DNA of 64,000 bases from Neptuniibacter caesariensis (GCF_000153345.1 NZ_CH724125.1:134479-198478); one strand, 5' to 3'; shown: positions 19,031 through 30,450, counted from the stretch's first letter. The notes: a model not told the origin generated them from the letters alone. Program-made: numbers and translations.

Positions 19031-21874
19031 TTATTTGTCATCTGATGTTTCAGTGGTTGCGCTGCGGCGACGAACTTCCCTTGGATCATTCGGGGCGCGT
19101 CGTGTGCGGCGTTTGCGCACCGGTGCATCTTGCTGGGTTGCTTGTTGCGTATTATCGCTCTCAGCTTTTTCAGTTGAAGGCGCATCGGCTTCAAGTGGCT
19201 TATCTTCAGCAACGGGTTTCTCAGTTTGCGCTTCAGGCGATTGTTCCGCGACAGGCGCTTCAGCTTTAACTGTATCTTCAGTGCTGTTGTCTTCTGCTGC
19301 TTCGGCCATTATTTCTGGCTTAGGCTGAATCTCAGCTTCAGCAACACTTGGCTGTTCAATTTCTGAAGCCTTTTTAGCTTCTTTTGTTTCTTTGCCTTCA
19401 GTATCGCCTTGATTCTCAGCAGGTTTGCTTTCAGCGTCGTTACTAATCTCAGGGGTAGGGGTTGTCTCAACTGCAGGGGCTTCTGCTGTTGCTGACTCGG
19501 CCTTTTCCTCCTGAGTTGTCGCTTCAACTGCTTCAGCTTCAGGTTTCTCAGTGGCAGTAGAATCCGCAAGGGTGGTTTCCTGCTTATTGTTTTCTGCTGT
19601 CGGCTCAGGCGTAGCTGTATCAGTTGTTGCTACAGCGTCTTTGACTTCAGCGGCTGGAGACTGCTCCTGGTTTTCCATGCTAACGGTGTTAGCCGTATCT
19701 GATGGAGCTTCAGAATGTGCTTCTGTTTTCTCAGTCTGAGTTGCCTGGCTTTCATTGCTGCGTTTTGCGCTGCGTTCAGTTGTGCGACGGCGACGGCCGC
19801 GACGACGAGGATTGCGTGGTGCTTCCTCTTTTTCTTCTGCGCTATCCTGAGACTGGTTCAGGTTTTCTGTGCTTTTGCTTTCAGCCTTATCGGTATCGGA
19901 TTTGCGTTTTCTGCGACGGCGCTTTGGTTTCTCTTCGTTTGAAGTAAGAGGTTGATCCGGCTCAGGCTGAACAGTGATTATTTCATCATTCTGTTTGTTG
20001 CGCTGTTTGCGGTCATTATCTCGACGGCGACGTTTACGGCCAGAGTCATTGCGTTCATTGCGCTGACGTTTAGGGCGCTTCTTCTTATCTTTCTCTTCAG
20101 TTTTCTCTTCAACCTTTTCTTCAGGTTGTTGTTCGCTGCCACCGAAAATGCCTTTGAACAATCCGAGTACTTTGCTACCTAAAGAAGCAGAAGGAGCAGG
20201 AGCAGGTGCCGCTTTTGCTTTTTCGGCAGCAGGTTGCTGTTCTGCTTGAGCTGCCTCAGGTGCTGGTGTTTTTGGTGCTACGCTACGAACGGCTGCTTGT
20301 TCGCGTGCAGGAGCTGCCTGGGTAGATGATGCTTCAATAGGATCATCATCTTCAGGCTCAGGCTGCATGGTGTAGCTTGCATCGTTTGTTGTCGCTACCG
20401 TGTGATCATCACGAAGGCGTACAACTTCATAGTGTGGAGTTTCCATGTTCGGGTTAGGAACAATCACTACGCGTACGTCCTGGCGAAGTTCAATATCATG
20501 AACTGCGTGGCGCTTTTCGTTCAGCAAGTAGGTTGCAACAGTCACTGGTAGTATTGCGCGAATTTGTGCTGTGCGATCTTTGCCTGACTCTTCTTCGATA
20601 AGTCGAAGGATTGAAAGTGCAAGAGACTCAGTGTCACGAATAGTGCCCTGGCCGTTACAGCGTGGGCAAACGACGCCACGAGTCTCGGCTAGTGATGGGC
20701 GCAGTCTCTGACGGGACATTTCAAGAAGACCGAAACGAGAGATGCGGCCCATCTGTACGCGAGCGCGATCAAGTTTCAGCGCATCGCGAAGACGGTTTTC
20801 AACTTCGCGTTGGTTCTTGATAGGCGTCATGTCAATGAAGTCGATGACAACCAGGCCCCCAATATCGCGAAGGCGAAGTTGGCGAGCGATCTCATCTGCT
20901 GCTTCCAGGTTGGTGTGTAGTGCTGTTTCTTCAATATCACCACCGCGTGTAGCACGTGCAGAGTTGATGTCGATAGAAACCAGAGCTTCAGTAGGATCGA
21001 TTACAATGGAGCCGCCAGATGGAAGTGTTACTTCACGCTGGAAGGCTGTTTCGATCTGGGTTTCGATCTGGAAGCGATTGAATAGTGGTGTCTGTTCAGA
21101 GTAATGCTTAATTTTGCTTTCGTAGGTAGGCATAACCTGCTTAACGAAATTCTTAGCATCTTCGAAAACCTGAGGGTCATCGATCAGTACTTCACCGATA
21201 TCAGAGCGCAGGTAATCGCGTACTGCGCGAATGACAACATTACTTTCCTGGTAGATCAGGAATGGCGCAGGCTTCTCTTCAGACGCTTGTTTGATAGCGG
21301 TCCAAAGTGTCTGGAGGTATTCAAAGTCCCACTGTAGCTCTTCGCTGCTGCGGCCAACACCTGCAGTACGGACAATGATACCCATCTGCTTCGGAATATT
21401 TACGCCAGAAAGTGCTTCTTTGAGTTGCGCGCGATCTTCGCCTTCGATTCGGCGAGAGATACCACCAGCTCTTGGGTTGTTTGGCATAAGTACCAGATAG
21501 CGGCCCGCCAGGCTGATGAAAGTAGTTAGTGCTGCGCCCTTATTGCCACGTTCCTCTTTGTCCACCTGAACAATAACTTCGGTGCCTTCTTTCAAAACTT
21601 CTTTGATGTTCGGGCGAGAACCGCGAGTAGGTGGCTGAGTAAAGTACTCTCGAGAAATTTCTTTTAGGGGTAGGAAACCGTGTCTTTCAGCACCGTAATC
21701 AACAAAAGCAGCTTCAAGACTCGGCTCAATGCGAGTTATCTTACCTTTGTAAATATTGGCTTTTTTCTGTTCTCTGGAACCTGATTCAATGTCCAGATCG
21801 TAAAGACGTTGGCCATCCACTAGCGCAACGCGCAACTCTTCAGGTTGAGTTGCGTTTATAAGCATTCTTTTCAT
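19031..21874 (-). CDS. rne: Ribonuclease E
   Basis: RNase E is the main endonuclease for mRNA decay and rRNA/tRNA processing and scaffolds the degradosome. The protein has an S1 RNA-binding domain (about 35-120), the 5' sensor and DNase I-like catalytic domain with [10 protein letters not shown] and [11 protein letters not shown] (catalytic Asp residues), and the zinc-link CPRCNGQG near residue 403. From about residue 520 the sequence is low-complexity: Lys/Arg-rich blocks of RNA-binding type, then a long Glu/Ala/Thr/Pro-rich acidic tail. This is the disordered scaffold half. I chose the ATG at 21874 ([14 protein letters not shown]), matching family starts and preceded by AAGAGAAC. An in-frame ATG nine codons earlier is less likely. 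Length is 947 residues. Confidence 0.97.
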   Translation of the reverse strand: MKRMLINATQPEELRVALVDGQRLYDLDIESGSREQKKANIYKGKITRIEPSLEAAFVDYGAERHGFLPLKEISREYFTQPPTRGSRPNIKEVLKEGTEVIVQVDKEERGNKGAALTTFISLAGRYLVLMPNNPRAGGISRRIEGEDRAQLKEALSGVNIPKQMGIIVRTAGVGRSSEELQWDFEYLQTLWTAIKQASEEKPAPFLIYQESNVVIRAVRDYLRSDIGEVLIDDPQVFEDAKNFVKQVMPTYESKIKHYSEQTPLFNRFQIETQIETAFQREVTLPSGGSIVIDPTEALVSIDINSARATRGGDIEETALHTNLEAADEIARQLRLRDIGGLVVIDFIDMTPIKNQREVENRLRDALKLDRARVQMGRISRFGLLEMSRQRLRPSLAETRGVVCPRCNGQGTIRDTESLALSILRLIEEESGKDRTAQIRAILPVTVATYLLNEKRHAVHDIELRQDVRVVIVPNPNMETPHYEVVRLRDDHTVATTNDASYTMQPEPEDDDPIEASSTQAAPAREQAAVRSVAPKTPAPEAAQAEQQPAAEKAKAAPAPAPSASLGSKVLGLFKGIFGGSEQQPEEKVEEKTEEKDKKKRPKRQRNERNDSGRKRRRRDNDRKQRNKQNDEIITVQPEPDQPLTSNEEKPKRRRRKRKSDTDKAESKSTENLNQSQDSAEEKEEAPRNPRRRGRRRRTTERSAKRSNESQATQTEKTEAHSEAPSDTANTVSMENQEQSPAAEVKDAVATTDTATPEPTAENNKQETTLADSTATEKPEAEAVEATTQEEKAESATAEAPAVETTPTPEISNDAESKPAENQGDTEGKETKEAKKASEIEQPSVAEAEIQPKPEIMAEAAEDNSTEDTVKAEAPVAEQSPEAQTEKPVAEDKPLEADAPSTEKAESDNTQQATQQDAPVRKRRTRRAPNDPREVRRRSATTETSDDK

Positions 21875-22390
21875 GATGTTCTCTTTTCGAATGCTTTTCA
21901 TGCAGCGCTGTGGGGCTATGTTTTAAAATAGCCAAAGCCGGTCTTTCGGACTCAATAACGATCGTCAGGCAGGTATATGCCGAAGCTTACCGCCTTTAAT
22001 AGCAAAAATAGCGACACAGCCCTTATTTGGGGGCGTTACTTATGCTGTTTAAATTGATGTTTTTGTATCTGTATGCAACCGGCATACAGATCGTCCTTCG
22101 GTAAAGGAATCGTTAGCCTATTTTTTTCTTCTTTCTAATTGTTACTGCCTAAGCAGGTTCCTGGCTAAACGTACATCTTTACCTCCAACTGGTCGTTTCC
22201 AGCTGGATGAAAAGCATTAATTAATCTAGTTATTGCTACCCGTTTGGACAAAAAGTATTCGATTTGTCGACGTGAGACTGTATTACGGCAATTGCATAAA
22301 AAAGATAAAGCCAACAGCTTGTAGCAGCGCTAGAATATAGCAGCATTCAATAATTGCTTCAATTCGCTAATAGGTTTTCACAGAATTAAT
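21875..22390 (-). promoter_or_regulatory. Long leader of rne and divergent rluC promoter region
   Basis: In enterobacteria rne has a long 5' leader whose hairpins let RNase E control its own mRNA. Here 516 bases separate rne from rluC. Read toward rne, the clearest stem is ATCTGTATGC/GCATACAGAT (22068-22092, five-base loop). Closer to the gene are a GTC-CGAAA-GAC hairpin near 21941-21951 and a GGCTAT/ATAGCC stem at about 21913-21933. No open reading frame is evident. The regulatory role is inferred from position and structure. Confidence 0.45.
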
Positions 22391-23356
22391 ATGTCTCAAG
22401 ATAATTCCTCGCCAAACACTCAAGTTCGTTTTGTTGAGATAACAGATAATAATGCGGGGCAGAGAATTGATAATTTCCTCATCACCGCGCTTAAAGGTGC
22501 ACCTAAGAGCCTGGTATACAGGATCGTTCGTAAGGGTGAGGTGCGTGTAAATAAGAAGCGGATCAAGCCAGAGTATCGATTAGCCTTGGGTGATCTCGTG
22601 CGCATACCGCCTGTTAGGCTCGCAGAAAAAGCCCCTCCCGCTAAAGTGAGCAGCCGATTATCGGATCAGCTTGAGCAAGCTGTACTTTATGAAGATGATG
22701 ACCTGATTGTTGTTAATAAACCTTCAGGCATTGCCGTTCACGGGGGAAGTGGTATTAGCTTAGGGCTGATTGAAAGCTTCAGGCAGATGCGCCCTCAGTG
22801 TAAATTTCTCGAATTAGTTCATCGTCTTGATCGTGACACTTCGGGTTGTATTCTGATAGCCAAAAAGCGAAGTACCCTCAAGTTGATGCACGATTCTTTA
22901 AAGAAAAGCACTATTACGAAGATTTATCACGCGTTGGTTGTCGGTTCCTGGTCTGAAAGGAAACGTCGTATTGATGCTCCTTTGAAAAAAAATGAGCTTA
23001 AATCAGGCGAACGCGTTGTTAAAGTTACGGCAGATGGAAAAGAGTGCCTCACCGAATATAAAGTATTGCAGCGTTTTGGTCGTGAGGCGACGCTGGTCGA
23101 GGCGAGGCCAATCACGGGTAGGACCCATCAAATCCGTGTTCACTGTCAATTTGCAGGGCATCCAATTGTTGGTGATGAGAAATATGGGGTTGATGAAGTT
23201 AATGCCGAGATGAGGGAGAAAGGGTTTAAGCGCTTGTTCCTTCATGCCGCAGAATTAAGATTCCCTCTACCTTCTGGTGGGCGCCAGGTTGTTAAAGCTC
23301 CTCTGGAAATGCCTTTGCAAAAAGCCATTAAAAGTTTGAATAGTAGAAATAGTTAA
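22391..23356 (+). CDS. rluC: 23S rRNA pseudouridine synthase RluC
   Basis: RluC makes pseudouridines at positions 955, 2504 and 2580 of 23S rRNA. The S4 RNA-binding domain (about residues 22-80, with RIDNFLITAL and VRKGEVRVNKKR) precedes the RluA-type catalytic domain. That domain carries the signature HRLDRDTSGCILIAKK with the catalytic Asp, and GRTHQIRVHCQFAGHPI. The 321-residue length and divergent placement beside rne match E. coli and pseudomonads, which favours RluC over RluD or RluA. The ribosome site is weak. The next gene begins 13 bases after the stop. Confidence 0.93.
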   Translation: MSQDNSSPNTQVRFVEITDNNAGQRIDNFLITALKGAPKSLVYRIVRKGEVRVNKKRIKPEYRLALGDLVRIPPVRLAEKAPPAKVSSRLSDQLEQAVLYEDDDLIVVNKPSGIAVHGGSGISLGLIESFRQMRPQCKFLELVHRLDRDTSGCILIAKKRSTLKLMHDSLKKSTITKIYHALVVGSWSERKRRIDAPLKKNELKSGERVVKVTADGKECLTEYKVLQRFGREATLVEARPITGRTHQIRVHCQFAGHPIVGDEKYGVDEVNAEMREKGFKRLFLHAAELRFPLPSGGRQVVKAPLEMPLQKAIKSLNSRNS

Positions 23357-23369
23357 GAGTTTATTCTGA

Positions 23370-24470
23370 ATGAATGAAACGGATTTGAAAGAAAGTGTTT
23401 ACTCGACTGCCGATAGATTGCTGATGGCAGGTGTGCAGCCAACTTTGACAACTATAGCGGAATCCTTAGGCTGTCCAGAGTCAGATTTAGAGTCTCTTTT
23501 TCAGCAGTGGTGGGGGCTGGCGCCTACCAGGCTAGGACTGACCGCTACTTCTATCGTTGTTCCTGATGTACCTGAAGCTTTATCACAGTCATTCTCTCGT
23601 ATCTGGGAACAAGCGGTGCAGGAAGCTCGGAGTAATTTCGTTCAGCAGCAGCATCAACAAGAAGTGGGTATCGATATTGTCCGTCGAGAAGCGGATGAAT
23701 CACTTCAGGAGTCTCGCTCACGTTTGATCGATCTTGAGGAGCGTATCCGTGAGCAAACAGGGCAAAATGAAGAGCTCAAGTCGGTCTTAAAAGGTGTTGA
23801 GGCTGAAGTTGATGTATTGAAAGCGAATTTAGCGGCTGAAACTTCCCAGCGAAAGCAGGAGGAACAAAGCCGTTTAAATGTGGAGCAAGAGCTTAATCAC
23901 CTGCGTAAAACTTACGATGACTCCAAGCGCACTTTTGATCAGCGGATCAAAGATGAGCAGCGTCATACCCTTGAAGCCGTGAGTAAGTCTGATGCAGATG
24001 TTCGTTATTATCGCGGTGCATTAGAAAAGTTACGTGATGAAGTAGGCAAAAAAGAGTCGGCGCTGACCAAGACGATTCATGATCTACAGGCTGAATTAGC
24101 CAGGAAAGATGTCAAAACTGATACCTATAAAACTCAGGTTAAAAGCCTCGAGGATGAGCTTAAGAAGATCAAAAATGACAGCTCTGGGCAAAACAGAGAC
24201 TTGGCAAAAATTAACACTCAACTGCTTTCAGAAAGTAATAAAAACAAACGCTTAGAAGATAAAGTTAACGAACTGGAAGAAGAGCTTCGTAAGGCTAGGC
24301 AGAAGCAGATTTCGCTCTCTAATGAGCAAAGCAGAAGGGAAGCGAGTATCCGCAATCAATATAAAGCCAAGGAAGAAGAGTTGGTAAGGGCTTTAGCTCG
24401 GGTTTCTAGTCTGGAAAAGAAAATGATTACCCAGGATGAAGAGATTAGAAGGCTAAACTCAAGGTTATAA
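23370..24470 (+). CDS. KfrA-like DNA-binding coiled-coil protein
   Basis: The first 100 or so residues resemble the KfrA N-terminal DNA-binding domain (YSTADRLLMAGVQPTLTTIA, GCPESDLESLFQQWW). From about residue 95 to the end the protein is one long Gln/Glu/Lys-rich coiled coil with repeated heptads. KfrA was described from plasmids as a DNA-binding protein with a long coil, linked to plasmid segregation. Chromosomal relatives are common but uncharacterised. Here it sits between rluC (13 bases) and cysB (104 bases). No partition genes are nearby, so a nucleoid-structuring or transcriptional role is only a possibility. Confidence 0.7.
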   Translation: MNETDLKESVYSTADRLLMAGVQPTLTTIAESLGCPESDLESLFQQWWGLAPTRLGLTATSIVVPDVPEALSQSFSRIWEQAVQEARSNFVQQQHQQEVGIDIVRREADESLQESRSRLIDLEERIREQTGQNEELKSVLKGVEAEVDVLKANLAAETSQRKQEEQSRLNVEQELNHLRKTYDDSKRTFDQRIKDEQRHTLEAVSKSDADVRYYRGALEKLRDEVGKKESALTKTIHDLQAELARKDVKTDTYKTQVKSLEDELKKIKNDSSGQNRDLAKINTQLLSESNKNKRLEDKVNELEEELRKARQKQISLSNEQSRREASIRNQYKAKEEELVRALARVSSLEKKMITQDEEIRRLNSRL

Positions 24471-24574
24471 AAGCGATGCTGCTTAGATGAAATGTTATGG
24501 ATTTTATTCTAAGGTGTTATAATAAATCGTCTCTTAATTACGATGGCTTAGGTGCCTGGGTTTTGGAGTTTTAG

Positions 24575-25549
<975 letters not shown>

Positions 25550-25568
25550 GTGTGTTCCTTATGAGTAT

Positions 25569-25596
25569 AAAAAAACCTGCATATGCAGGTTTTTTT
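25569..25596. terminator. Bidirectional terminator between cysB and the chemoreceptor gene
   Basis: AAAAAAACCTGCAT is followed by ATGCAGGTTTTTTT, a perfect inverted repeat with A- and T-runs on both sides. It serves two convergent genes. Confidence 0.92.
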
Positions 25597-25610
25597 ATTT
25601 CTGGCCTAAT

Positions 25611-27305
25611 TTAGGTGCTGAAATAGCGGACCATCTGATTCAGCTTCTCGGCCATTCTGGCCAATTCTTGCCCGGCCTGAGACGTTTGCTCAATTCCAGA
25701 TGCGTTCTGGATGCCATTTTGATTAATTCGAGTTATGTTATTGGCCATCTCTTCCGCAACATGGTTCTGTTCAATCGCTGCAGATGCGATTTGACTAGTC
25801 ATCTCATTGATCGTGAGGACACTACTCGAGATGTTTGACAGAGATACGCCAGCTTTTTGAGCTTCATCAACCAAAATGGTTGCTCTGTCCTGGCTTGCTT
25901 TCATCGCTTCAACGGCTTTTCTCGAATCCTGTCTTAGTGTGCTGATAATCTCATTGATCTCCGCGGTGGATTGTTGTGTCCTGCCTGCAAGGCTCCTTAC
26001 TTCGTCCGCTACGACAGAAAAGCCGCGACCCGTCTCACCCGCTCGAGCAGCTTCAATGGCTGCATTAAGTGCTAATAAGTTGGTTTGTTCGGCAATGTCG
26101 GTGATGACCTCAAGTACCTTAGTGACACTTTGGCTGTTATTTTCCAGTTCAGCTACGGCTCTGGAAGTATGGTCTAGTTGCTCAGATAGTTGAGCTATCA
26201 TGTCCACGGTATGGCAGACCGTTGCATTGCCCTGGCGAGTCTCTGACTCTGCACTGTCTGCTGAATCTGATGTATTGCTCGCGTTATTAGCAACAGAGTG
26301 AACGGTTGAGTTCATCTGATTCATTGCTTCCGCAAGGATATCTGTTTCAACCTGCTGCTGTTGCACTTGAGCGCTAGTTTGCAGCATGACCTGAGCGACT
26401 TCTTCTGATGTGCTTGAGAGCTGAGAGGTAACATCACATATATTGCTCAGCATGTCGGAGAGCCTTTTGCGCATATCCTCCATGGATCGTTGAAGGTCAG
26501 CGATTTCATCATTACCAGTGCTTTGTATCGGGTTGGTTAATACTCCGCTAGCAATGGTTTGCATCTCTTTTTGGGTGTTTCTCAGTCTTGAGACTACATT
26601 TCTGGATATGCTGTAGCTGATAAGAAGACCCAGTAGGGCGGATGCCGCAGCGATAATGGTGACTATATTGAGAGCGTCTTTTTCGTGCTGTAAGGCGATG
26701 TTTGAAGCTTCACCTGTTAGTTTTGAAATTGTTTCCAGTAGGCTTTTGACTTCGCTATCGAGGAGCGTTTCCTGCTTATGGATACTGATTACCATCTCAT
26801 GGAGATTATGCGGAAGGCCCTGGCTTATCGCCTGGAAAAGTTCTGTCGATTCTAGCTCAAAGGACTGGTGCATCTTTTGGACTTTATCCAATGAATCTCT
26901 CATTGATTTAAATGTCGCCAGGTTGTGACTGTTGGATTTAGAAATAGCCCTATCCGTTATCGCTTTGGCCTCAATCAGCTCCTGTTTAATTATCGCACCA
27001 AGTTTCTTGAAATGATTAACCTCATCATTGATCTCGCTGATATCGCTACTTTGCTCTAATGTCATGATTGTGCTTGCCAGTACCGCTCGCTCGAGATGAA
27101 CAGCCTGTTCAAGTTGATGTTCAGTGATCATGGCAAGTTTGTGGGTGAGGGGGATGTCTTCTTCAGCAATTGATTCGAGTTCTGAACCAACTTGGGAAAG
27201 GTAACCAATCGATGTACTACCGATAAGGCAGATAAATGTGATTAATAGGAAGGCGTTGCCCATCACCTTCATCTTGGTAGATAGGCGGTTCAATATAACA
27301 TCCAT
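25611..27305 (-). CDS. Methyl-accepting chemotaxis protein
   Basis: This 564-residue transmembrane receptor has a membrane helix near residues 14-36 and a mostly helical periplasmic segment of about 155 residues that lacks Cache or PAS features. A second membrane helix lies near 207-228 and is followed by a HAMP domain. The cytoplasmic coiled coil carries the highly conserved tip [20 protein letters not shown] and [19 protein letters not shown]. The ligand domain resembles four-helix-bundle sensors; the stimulus is unknown. The ATG follows ACGGAGAAAACGAAT. The gene is divergent from the Roadblock/PAS operon, whose Aer-type PAS protein could feed the same chemotaxis array. That link is inferred. 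Confidence 0.93.
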   Translation of the reverse strand: MDVILNRLSTKMKVMGNAFLLITFICLIGSTSIGYLSQVGSELESIAEEDIPLTHKLAMITEHQLEQAVHLERAVLASTIMTLEQSSDISEINDEVNHFKKLGAIIKQELIEAKAITDRAISKSNSHNLATFKSMRDSLDKVQKMHQSFELESTELFQAISQGLPHNLHEMVISIHKQETLLDSEVKSLLETISKLTGEASNIALQHEKDALNIVTIIAAASALLGLLISYSISRNVVSRLRNTQKEMQTIASGVLTNPIQSTGNDEIADLQRSMEDMRKRLSDMLSNICDVTSQLSSTSEEVAQVMLQTSAQVQQQQVETDILAEAMNQMNSTVHSVANNASNTSDSADSAESETRQGNATVCHTVDMIAQLSEQLDHTSRAVAELENNSQSVTKVLEVITDIAEQTNLLALNAAIEAARAGETGRGFSVVADEVRSLAGRTQQSTAEINEIISTLRQDSRKAVEAMKASQDRATILVDEAQKAGVSLSNISSSVLTINEMTSQIASAAIEQNHVAEEMANNITRINQNGIQNASGIEQTSQAGQELARMAEKLNQMVRYFST

Positions 27306-27841
27306 ATTCGTTTTCTCCGTTATGCCTGTCTAGATCCTTAAGATTTAGATAGAACTAAGTATTGCACCATAACGGGAAAATGCTTCGAAAAAATTAAAAA
27401 AGTGAGTTTTATCTGTGTAATTGCAGCTTTCAGAGTTAAAAGCGCTATAGATATGCCTGTAGCTAGTGTGATGGATTAGGTGCTAAGAATAATTGTCTGA
27501 TCATGTCAGTTAGATTGTCGGCTGATTCAAAAAGATATCGCTTTATGGAGACTTTTAAAGCGTGTATTTCAGAACCTTTGGCTAGGTAAACGTCGTTATG
27601 CAATCGATACACTATCGGTTGTTTTTTTCTGAAAGGGTGGGTTGATATCTGTAGGTAACGATTTGAAATAAAAAGCAATTGATTGGTCAAATATTCCCCA
27701 AAAAAGCTGACCTTAAGCTATAAATATATTAATAAATGCAAATATTTGCCGATAAATTTGTAATCTTGACTTTGTCGAGATATAAAAACAAACACCTGTT
27801 TAGAAATTGAAGTTCCGATAATAAAGTAGCAGGAGCAAATA
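27306..27841. other. AT-rich divergent region between the chemoreceptor and the Roadblock/PAS operon
   Basis: These 536 bases are AT-rich and must hold the promoters for both flanking units. Several TATA-like stretches occur at 27715-27745 and 27778-27790. A TTGACT at about 27769-27774 could be a -35 element, but I see no matching -10 at the right distance. Apart from the doubtful small frame listed next, nothing coding is evident. Confidence 0.4.
27463..27690 (-). CDS. Possible small protein, doubtful
   Basis: A 75-codon frame on the minus strand starts with TTG at 27690 and has a GGGGA four bases upstream. The product (YRLHNDVYLAKGSEIHALKV, IRQLFLAPNPSH) has no features I recognise, no membrane segment and no known relatives that I can recall. 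It is kept only because it has a plausible ribosome site in an otherwise empty 536-base gap. It may well be chance. Confidence 0.2.
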   Translation of the reverse strand: MTNQLLFISNRYLQISTHPFRKKQPIVYRLHNDVYLAKGSEIHALKVSIKRYLFESADNLTDMIRQLFLAPNPSH

Positions 27842-28306
27842 GTGACTTCACCAATATGGGATGCATTGGCTGATTGGGAACTGAATGCAGACTTTGACAG
27901 CCCAAACACTGGACGTATTCAAGCTGCATTTGATGCGCAGCACCCACGGTATTTAATCTATCGCGGGCATCAAGGTCGTCGTATTCTTTATCATTTTACA
28001 CGAATGGTGGCTGCTGACCCTGATGAGCTCCGTCTGCATACTAAGCGGATTTATCTGTCTATTGCTTGCTACGATAGTGATGCCTTAGAAGGGGCATTTG
28101 CTGATTTTCTGCTCGTATTAGGAAATAAAGGCCCTAAGCTTAGGCAGCGCTTATTTGAACAAGCGCGTTCGGTCATGAAACCTAAAGTACGTAATATTAT
28201 TGAACGTGCTATTGAGGAAGATGATCTTAGTGCGTTGAGTGAGCTATCAACCGAGCATTCGGTCTTAATTAATGGCCGTTTCCAGCCTTACAGGCTTCAT
28301 GGATGA
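27842..28306 (+). CDS. Unknown protein opening the Roadblock/PAS operon
   Basis: This 154-residue protein starts with GTG behind AGGAGCAAATA. It is predicted soluble and mostly helical, with RGHQGRRILYHFTRMV near the middle and RSVMKPKVRNIIERAIEEDD toward the end. There is no signal peptide and I cannot assign it to a family. Its stop is 19 bases before the next gene, so it heads a six-gene same-strand cluster that ends at a terminator at 32122-32148. The context suggests an accessory or output protein of that signalling cluster. Confidence 0.75.
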   Translation: MTSPIWDALADWELNADFDSPNTGRIQAAFDAQHPRYLIYRGHQGRRILYHFTRMVAADPDELRLHTKRIYLSIACYDSDALEGAFADFLLVLGNKGPKLRQRLFEQARSVMKPKVRNIIERAIEEDDLSALSELSTEHSVLINGRFQPYRLHG

Positions 28307-28325
28307 GCTCGGAAAGAGAAGCTAA

Positions 28326-29783
28326 ATGAAAAAGTTGAACCGCAATCAGCTAGTTAAAACAAGAAAGGTTGCTATAACGGGTTTTAGTGGGCCCAGTTTG
28401 GCAATGCTCGAATATTGTTTTTCTTCCGCAGTCGATTGTGAGTTGGTTACGCTTAGCGCAGCTTCAATTGTGGTGGTCAATGGTGATCAGGCACAAAAAG
28501 AAGAAGATCTTCAGAGCCAAATCAAAGAAAAGAACCCCACATCACAATATATTGTTATCAGTGCTCGGGATCTATCCTGGCCGGGCTTTACTCTATTGAA
28601 AAAGCCGCACTCTTCATCTGATCTTCTTGAGATCGTGAGGAAGTTCGAAATCGATGAATCTGAACTTGCAGATGAAAACTCTGAGTCAGAGGCTACACCT
28701 GAAAATTCAGTATTAGATAAAGAAAATCTCGATTACTATCGTGGTGGGCTCTATTCACGAAAACGAAAGGGTGAGGCTCTTAAGCAAAAGCTAATCCGGG
28801 GCAATCTTGTCGTTAATGCCGCAGATCGTTTGGTTCAGCAGGTCGAAGCCGATCTGAAAGCTCAGGAAGCTCAGTTACAAGAGCAGCTTAAGGCTGAGCA
28901 AGAGAAGCACGATGCCATTATTAAAAAGAAAGAACAAATTCGTGAGTTAAAGCTTAAGAAAATTGCAGCTAAGAAAAAGCAGCTGGAAGAACAGAAGCAA
29001 AAGAAAAAGAAGCTTGAGCTTCAGAAGAAAAAACTTGCTGCCATTCAAAAGGCAAAACTGAAAGCCGCTAAGGAAAAGCAAAAAGCTAAAGAGGCTTCTG
29101 TAACTGAGCCTTCAGCAGTTGAAAAACCTTCAGCCGTAAAAGAACCTTCAGCGGTTCCGGTTAAAAAATATGCTAAGGAATTAACTGCTGAGCAGATACT
29201 TCAGTGTTGTGGTAATGCCGCAGATGTTAATTTCGCACGCCCAGATGAGAGGCGCAGCGTTTTTCATAACCCTGAAGGGTCATTATTAGTAGTACTGTCC
29301 GATGCCATTGAGCTTGCGCAAAAGCAAGAGCAGCCTGTAGAGGTGACTGGCCTGCCAGGGCAGTTATTTGTGTTCCCCGAAAACAGAGAGATTTATTCTA
29401 CATTCAGTGACGACTTTCTAAACCAGCTAGCATTAACGCGCTTTGGTTATGGTGAGCTTGGTTTTGAAGAAAAAACCGATTTCGAACTGAAGGAGAAGGA
29501 TAAGCATCTGGTCGAGGGAGTAGACTCGTTTGTCTGGAAGGTGGCTATCTGGACAGCGAGAGGACGTTTAATAGTCGGAATGGATCCCGAGAAAACGATG
29601 CAACTAACAACTAAGCCTGATTTTGATGCTTTTCTACCATTGCCACATGGTGAAGAGATTAGTGAAGTATGGGCTGGTAATAGTTTGTCTGCTTTAGATG
29701 TAGCGAAGATATTGGATGTGCCACAACGTGTAGTATTTGCCTATATGTGTGGTGCATATTCGCTGGGATGGTTTCAGGTATGA
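28326..29783 (+). CDS. Receiver-like protein with Lys-rich coil and C-terminal winged-helix-like domain
   Basis: Residues 1 to about 115 look like a degenerate response-regulator receiver. There is alternating beta/alpha pattern with VVVNGDQA and QYIVISARD, and a late KKPHSS segment resembling the conserved Lys-Pro. The usual acidic pocket and phospho-Asp are not evident. Residues 160-270 form a strongly charged Lys/Gln/Glu coiled coil. A Ser/Ala/Pro linker leads to a C-terminal domain of about 195 residues ending SALDVAKILDVPQRVVFAYM and a final Gly-Trp-Phe. This resembles the small helical domain that follows receivers in Roadblock-linked betaproteobacterial operons. It is cytoplasmic. I infer a scaffold or output role and do not know its biochemical activity. 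Confidence 0.7.
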   Translation: MKKLNRNQLVKTRKVAITGFSGPSLAMLEYCFSSAVDCELVTLSAASIVVVNGDQAQKEEDLQSQIKEKNPTSQYIVISARDLSWPGFTLLKKPHSSSDLLEIVRKFEIDESELADENSESEATPENSVLDKENLDYYRGGLYSRKRKGEALKQKLIRGNLVVNAADRLVQQVEADLKAQEAQLQEQLKAEQEKHDAIIKKKEQIRELKLKKIAAKKKQLEEQKQKKKKLELQKKKLAAIQKAKLKAAKEKQKAKEASVTEPSAVEKPSAVKEPSAVPVKKYAKELTAEQILQCCGNAADVNFARPDERRSVFHNPEGSLLVVLSDAIELAQKQEQPVEVTGLPGQLFVFPENREIYSTFSDDFLNQLALTRFGYGELGFEEKTDFELKEKDKHLVEGVDSFVWKVAIWTARGRLIVGMDPEKTMQLTTKPDFDAFLPLPHGEEISEVWAGNSLSALDVAKILDVPQRVVFAYMCGAYSLGWFQV

Positions 29784-29817
29784 AGCTGCGTAAGACGAAA
29801 GGTTTCGGAGTTTATTT

Positions 29818-30450
29818 GTGACAAGCGCAACGATACAGAATCAATTTATTCAGATCTGTCCTGCTGGGGCATTTTACGCAACCGTCGGTTCTGAACCTGA
29901 TGATGCGCGTGCATTGCTGCTACAGTTATTAAGTTCAGATGTATCTTTACCATTCAGTAAAGAGCTGATCATGGAGCTCACTGATCTGGATGATGGTGAA
30001 GCAGATGAGCTTTTTGAGAAGTTATTAGATAAAAACTTCGTGAGTCTGGATAAATCACCTTCGAGAATAATTTCAGACTCAATAGAGAAGATACTGCCTG
30101 AGTTATTAAAAGGCTTATCCAGTACGGGTAAGGTTGCTCTGGCAGATGACCATGGATTTTGTTTAGGTTCATCAGGTTATGATGCAGATCACGCTGAAGC
30201 TTTATGTGCGTTGGCGGCTGACTTAAGTTCGTTGCATGAAAGGCACAGCTTATTATTGAATAGGGACCTGGCATTTATGGGAGAGTCCTGGGGGATGTTG
30301 GATCCCGTAGGTCTTAGTCAGGTTGGATTTTGGGTAATTCATCTGGGGCATCAGCGCTTTGTTTTGATCATTGATCAGATGCCGCGCCTAAACCAGAGTA
30401 ATTATGTGGATTTGTTAAGTGTTTTGGCCAGACGTTATCTGGATTATTGA
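29818..30450 (+). CDS. Roadblock/LC7-like protein with N-terminal helical domain
   Basis: The 210-residue product starts with GTG, with CGGAG eight bases upstream. The first 85 residues are helical and resemble a winged-helix module (ELTDLDDGEADELFEKLL). The rest has the look of a diverged Roadblock/LC7 fold: KVALADDHGFCLGSSGY resembles the first strands, followed by a helix and late strands (FWVIHLGHQRFVLIIDQM). Roadblock proteins usually bind each other or MglA/Rag-type small GTPases. The neighbouring gene encodes a canonical Roadblock protein, so the two might pair. The similarity is weak and inferred from pattern. Confidence 0.6.
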   Translation: MTSATIQNQFIQICPAGAFYATVGSEPDDARALLLQLLSSDVSLPFSKELIMELTDLDDGEADELFEKLLDKNFVSLDKSPSRIISDSIEKILPELLKGLSSTGKVALADDHGFCLGSSGYDADHAEALCALAADLSSLHERHSLLLNRDLAFMGESWGMLDPVGLSQVGFWVIHLGHQRFVLIIDQMPRLNQSNYVDLLSVLARRYLDY

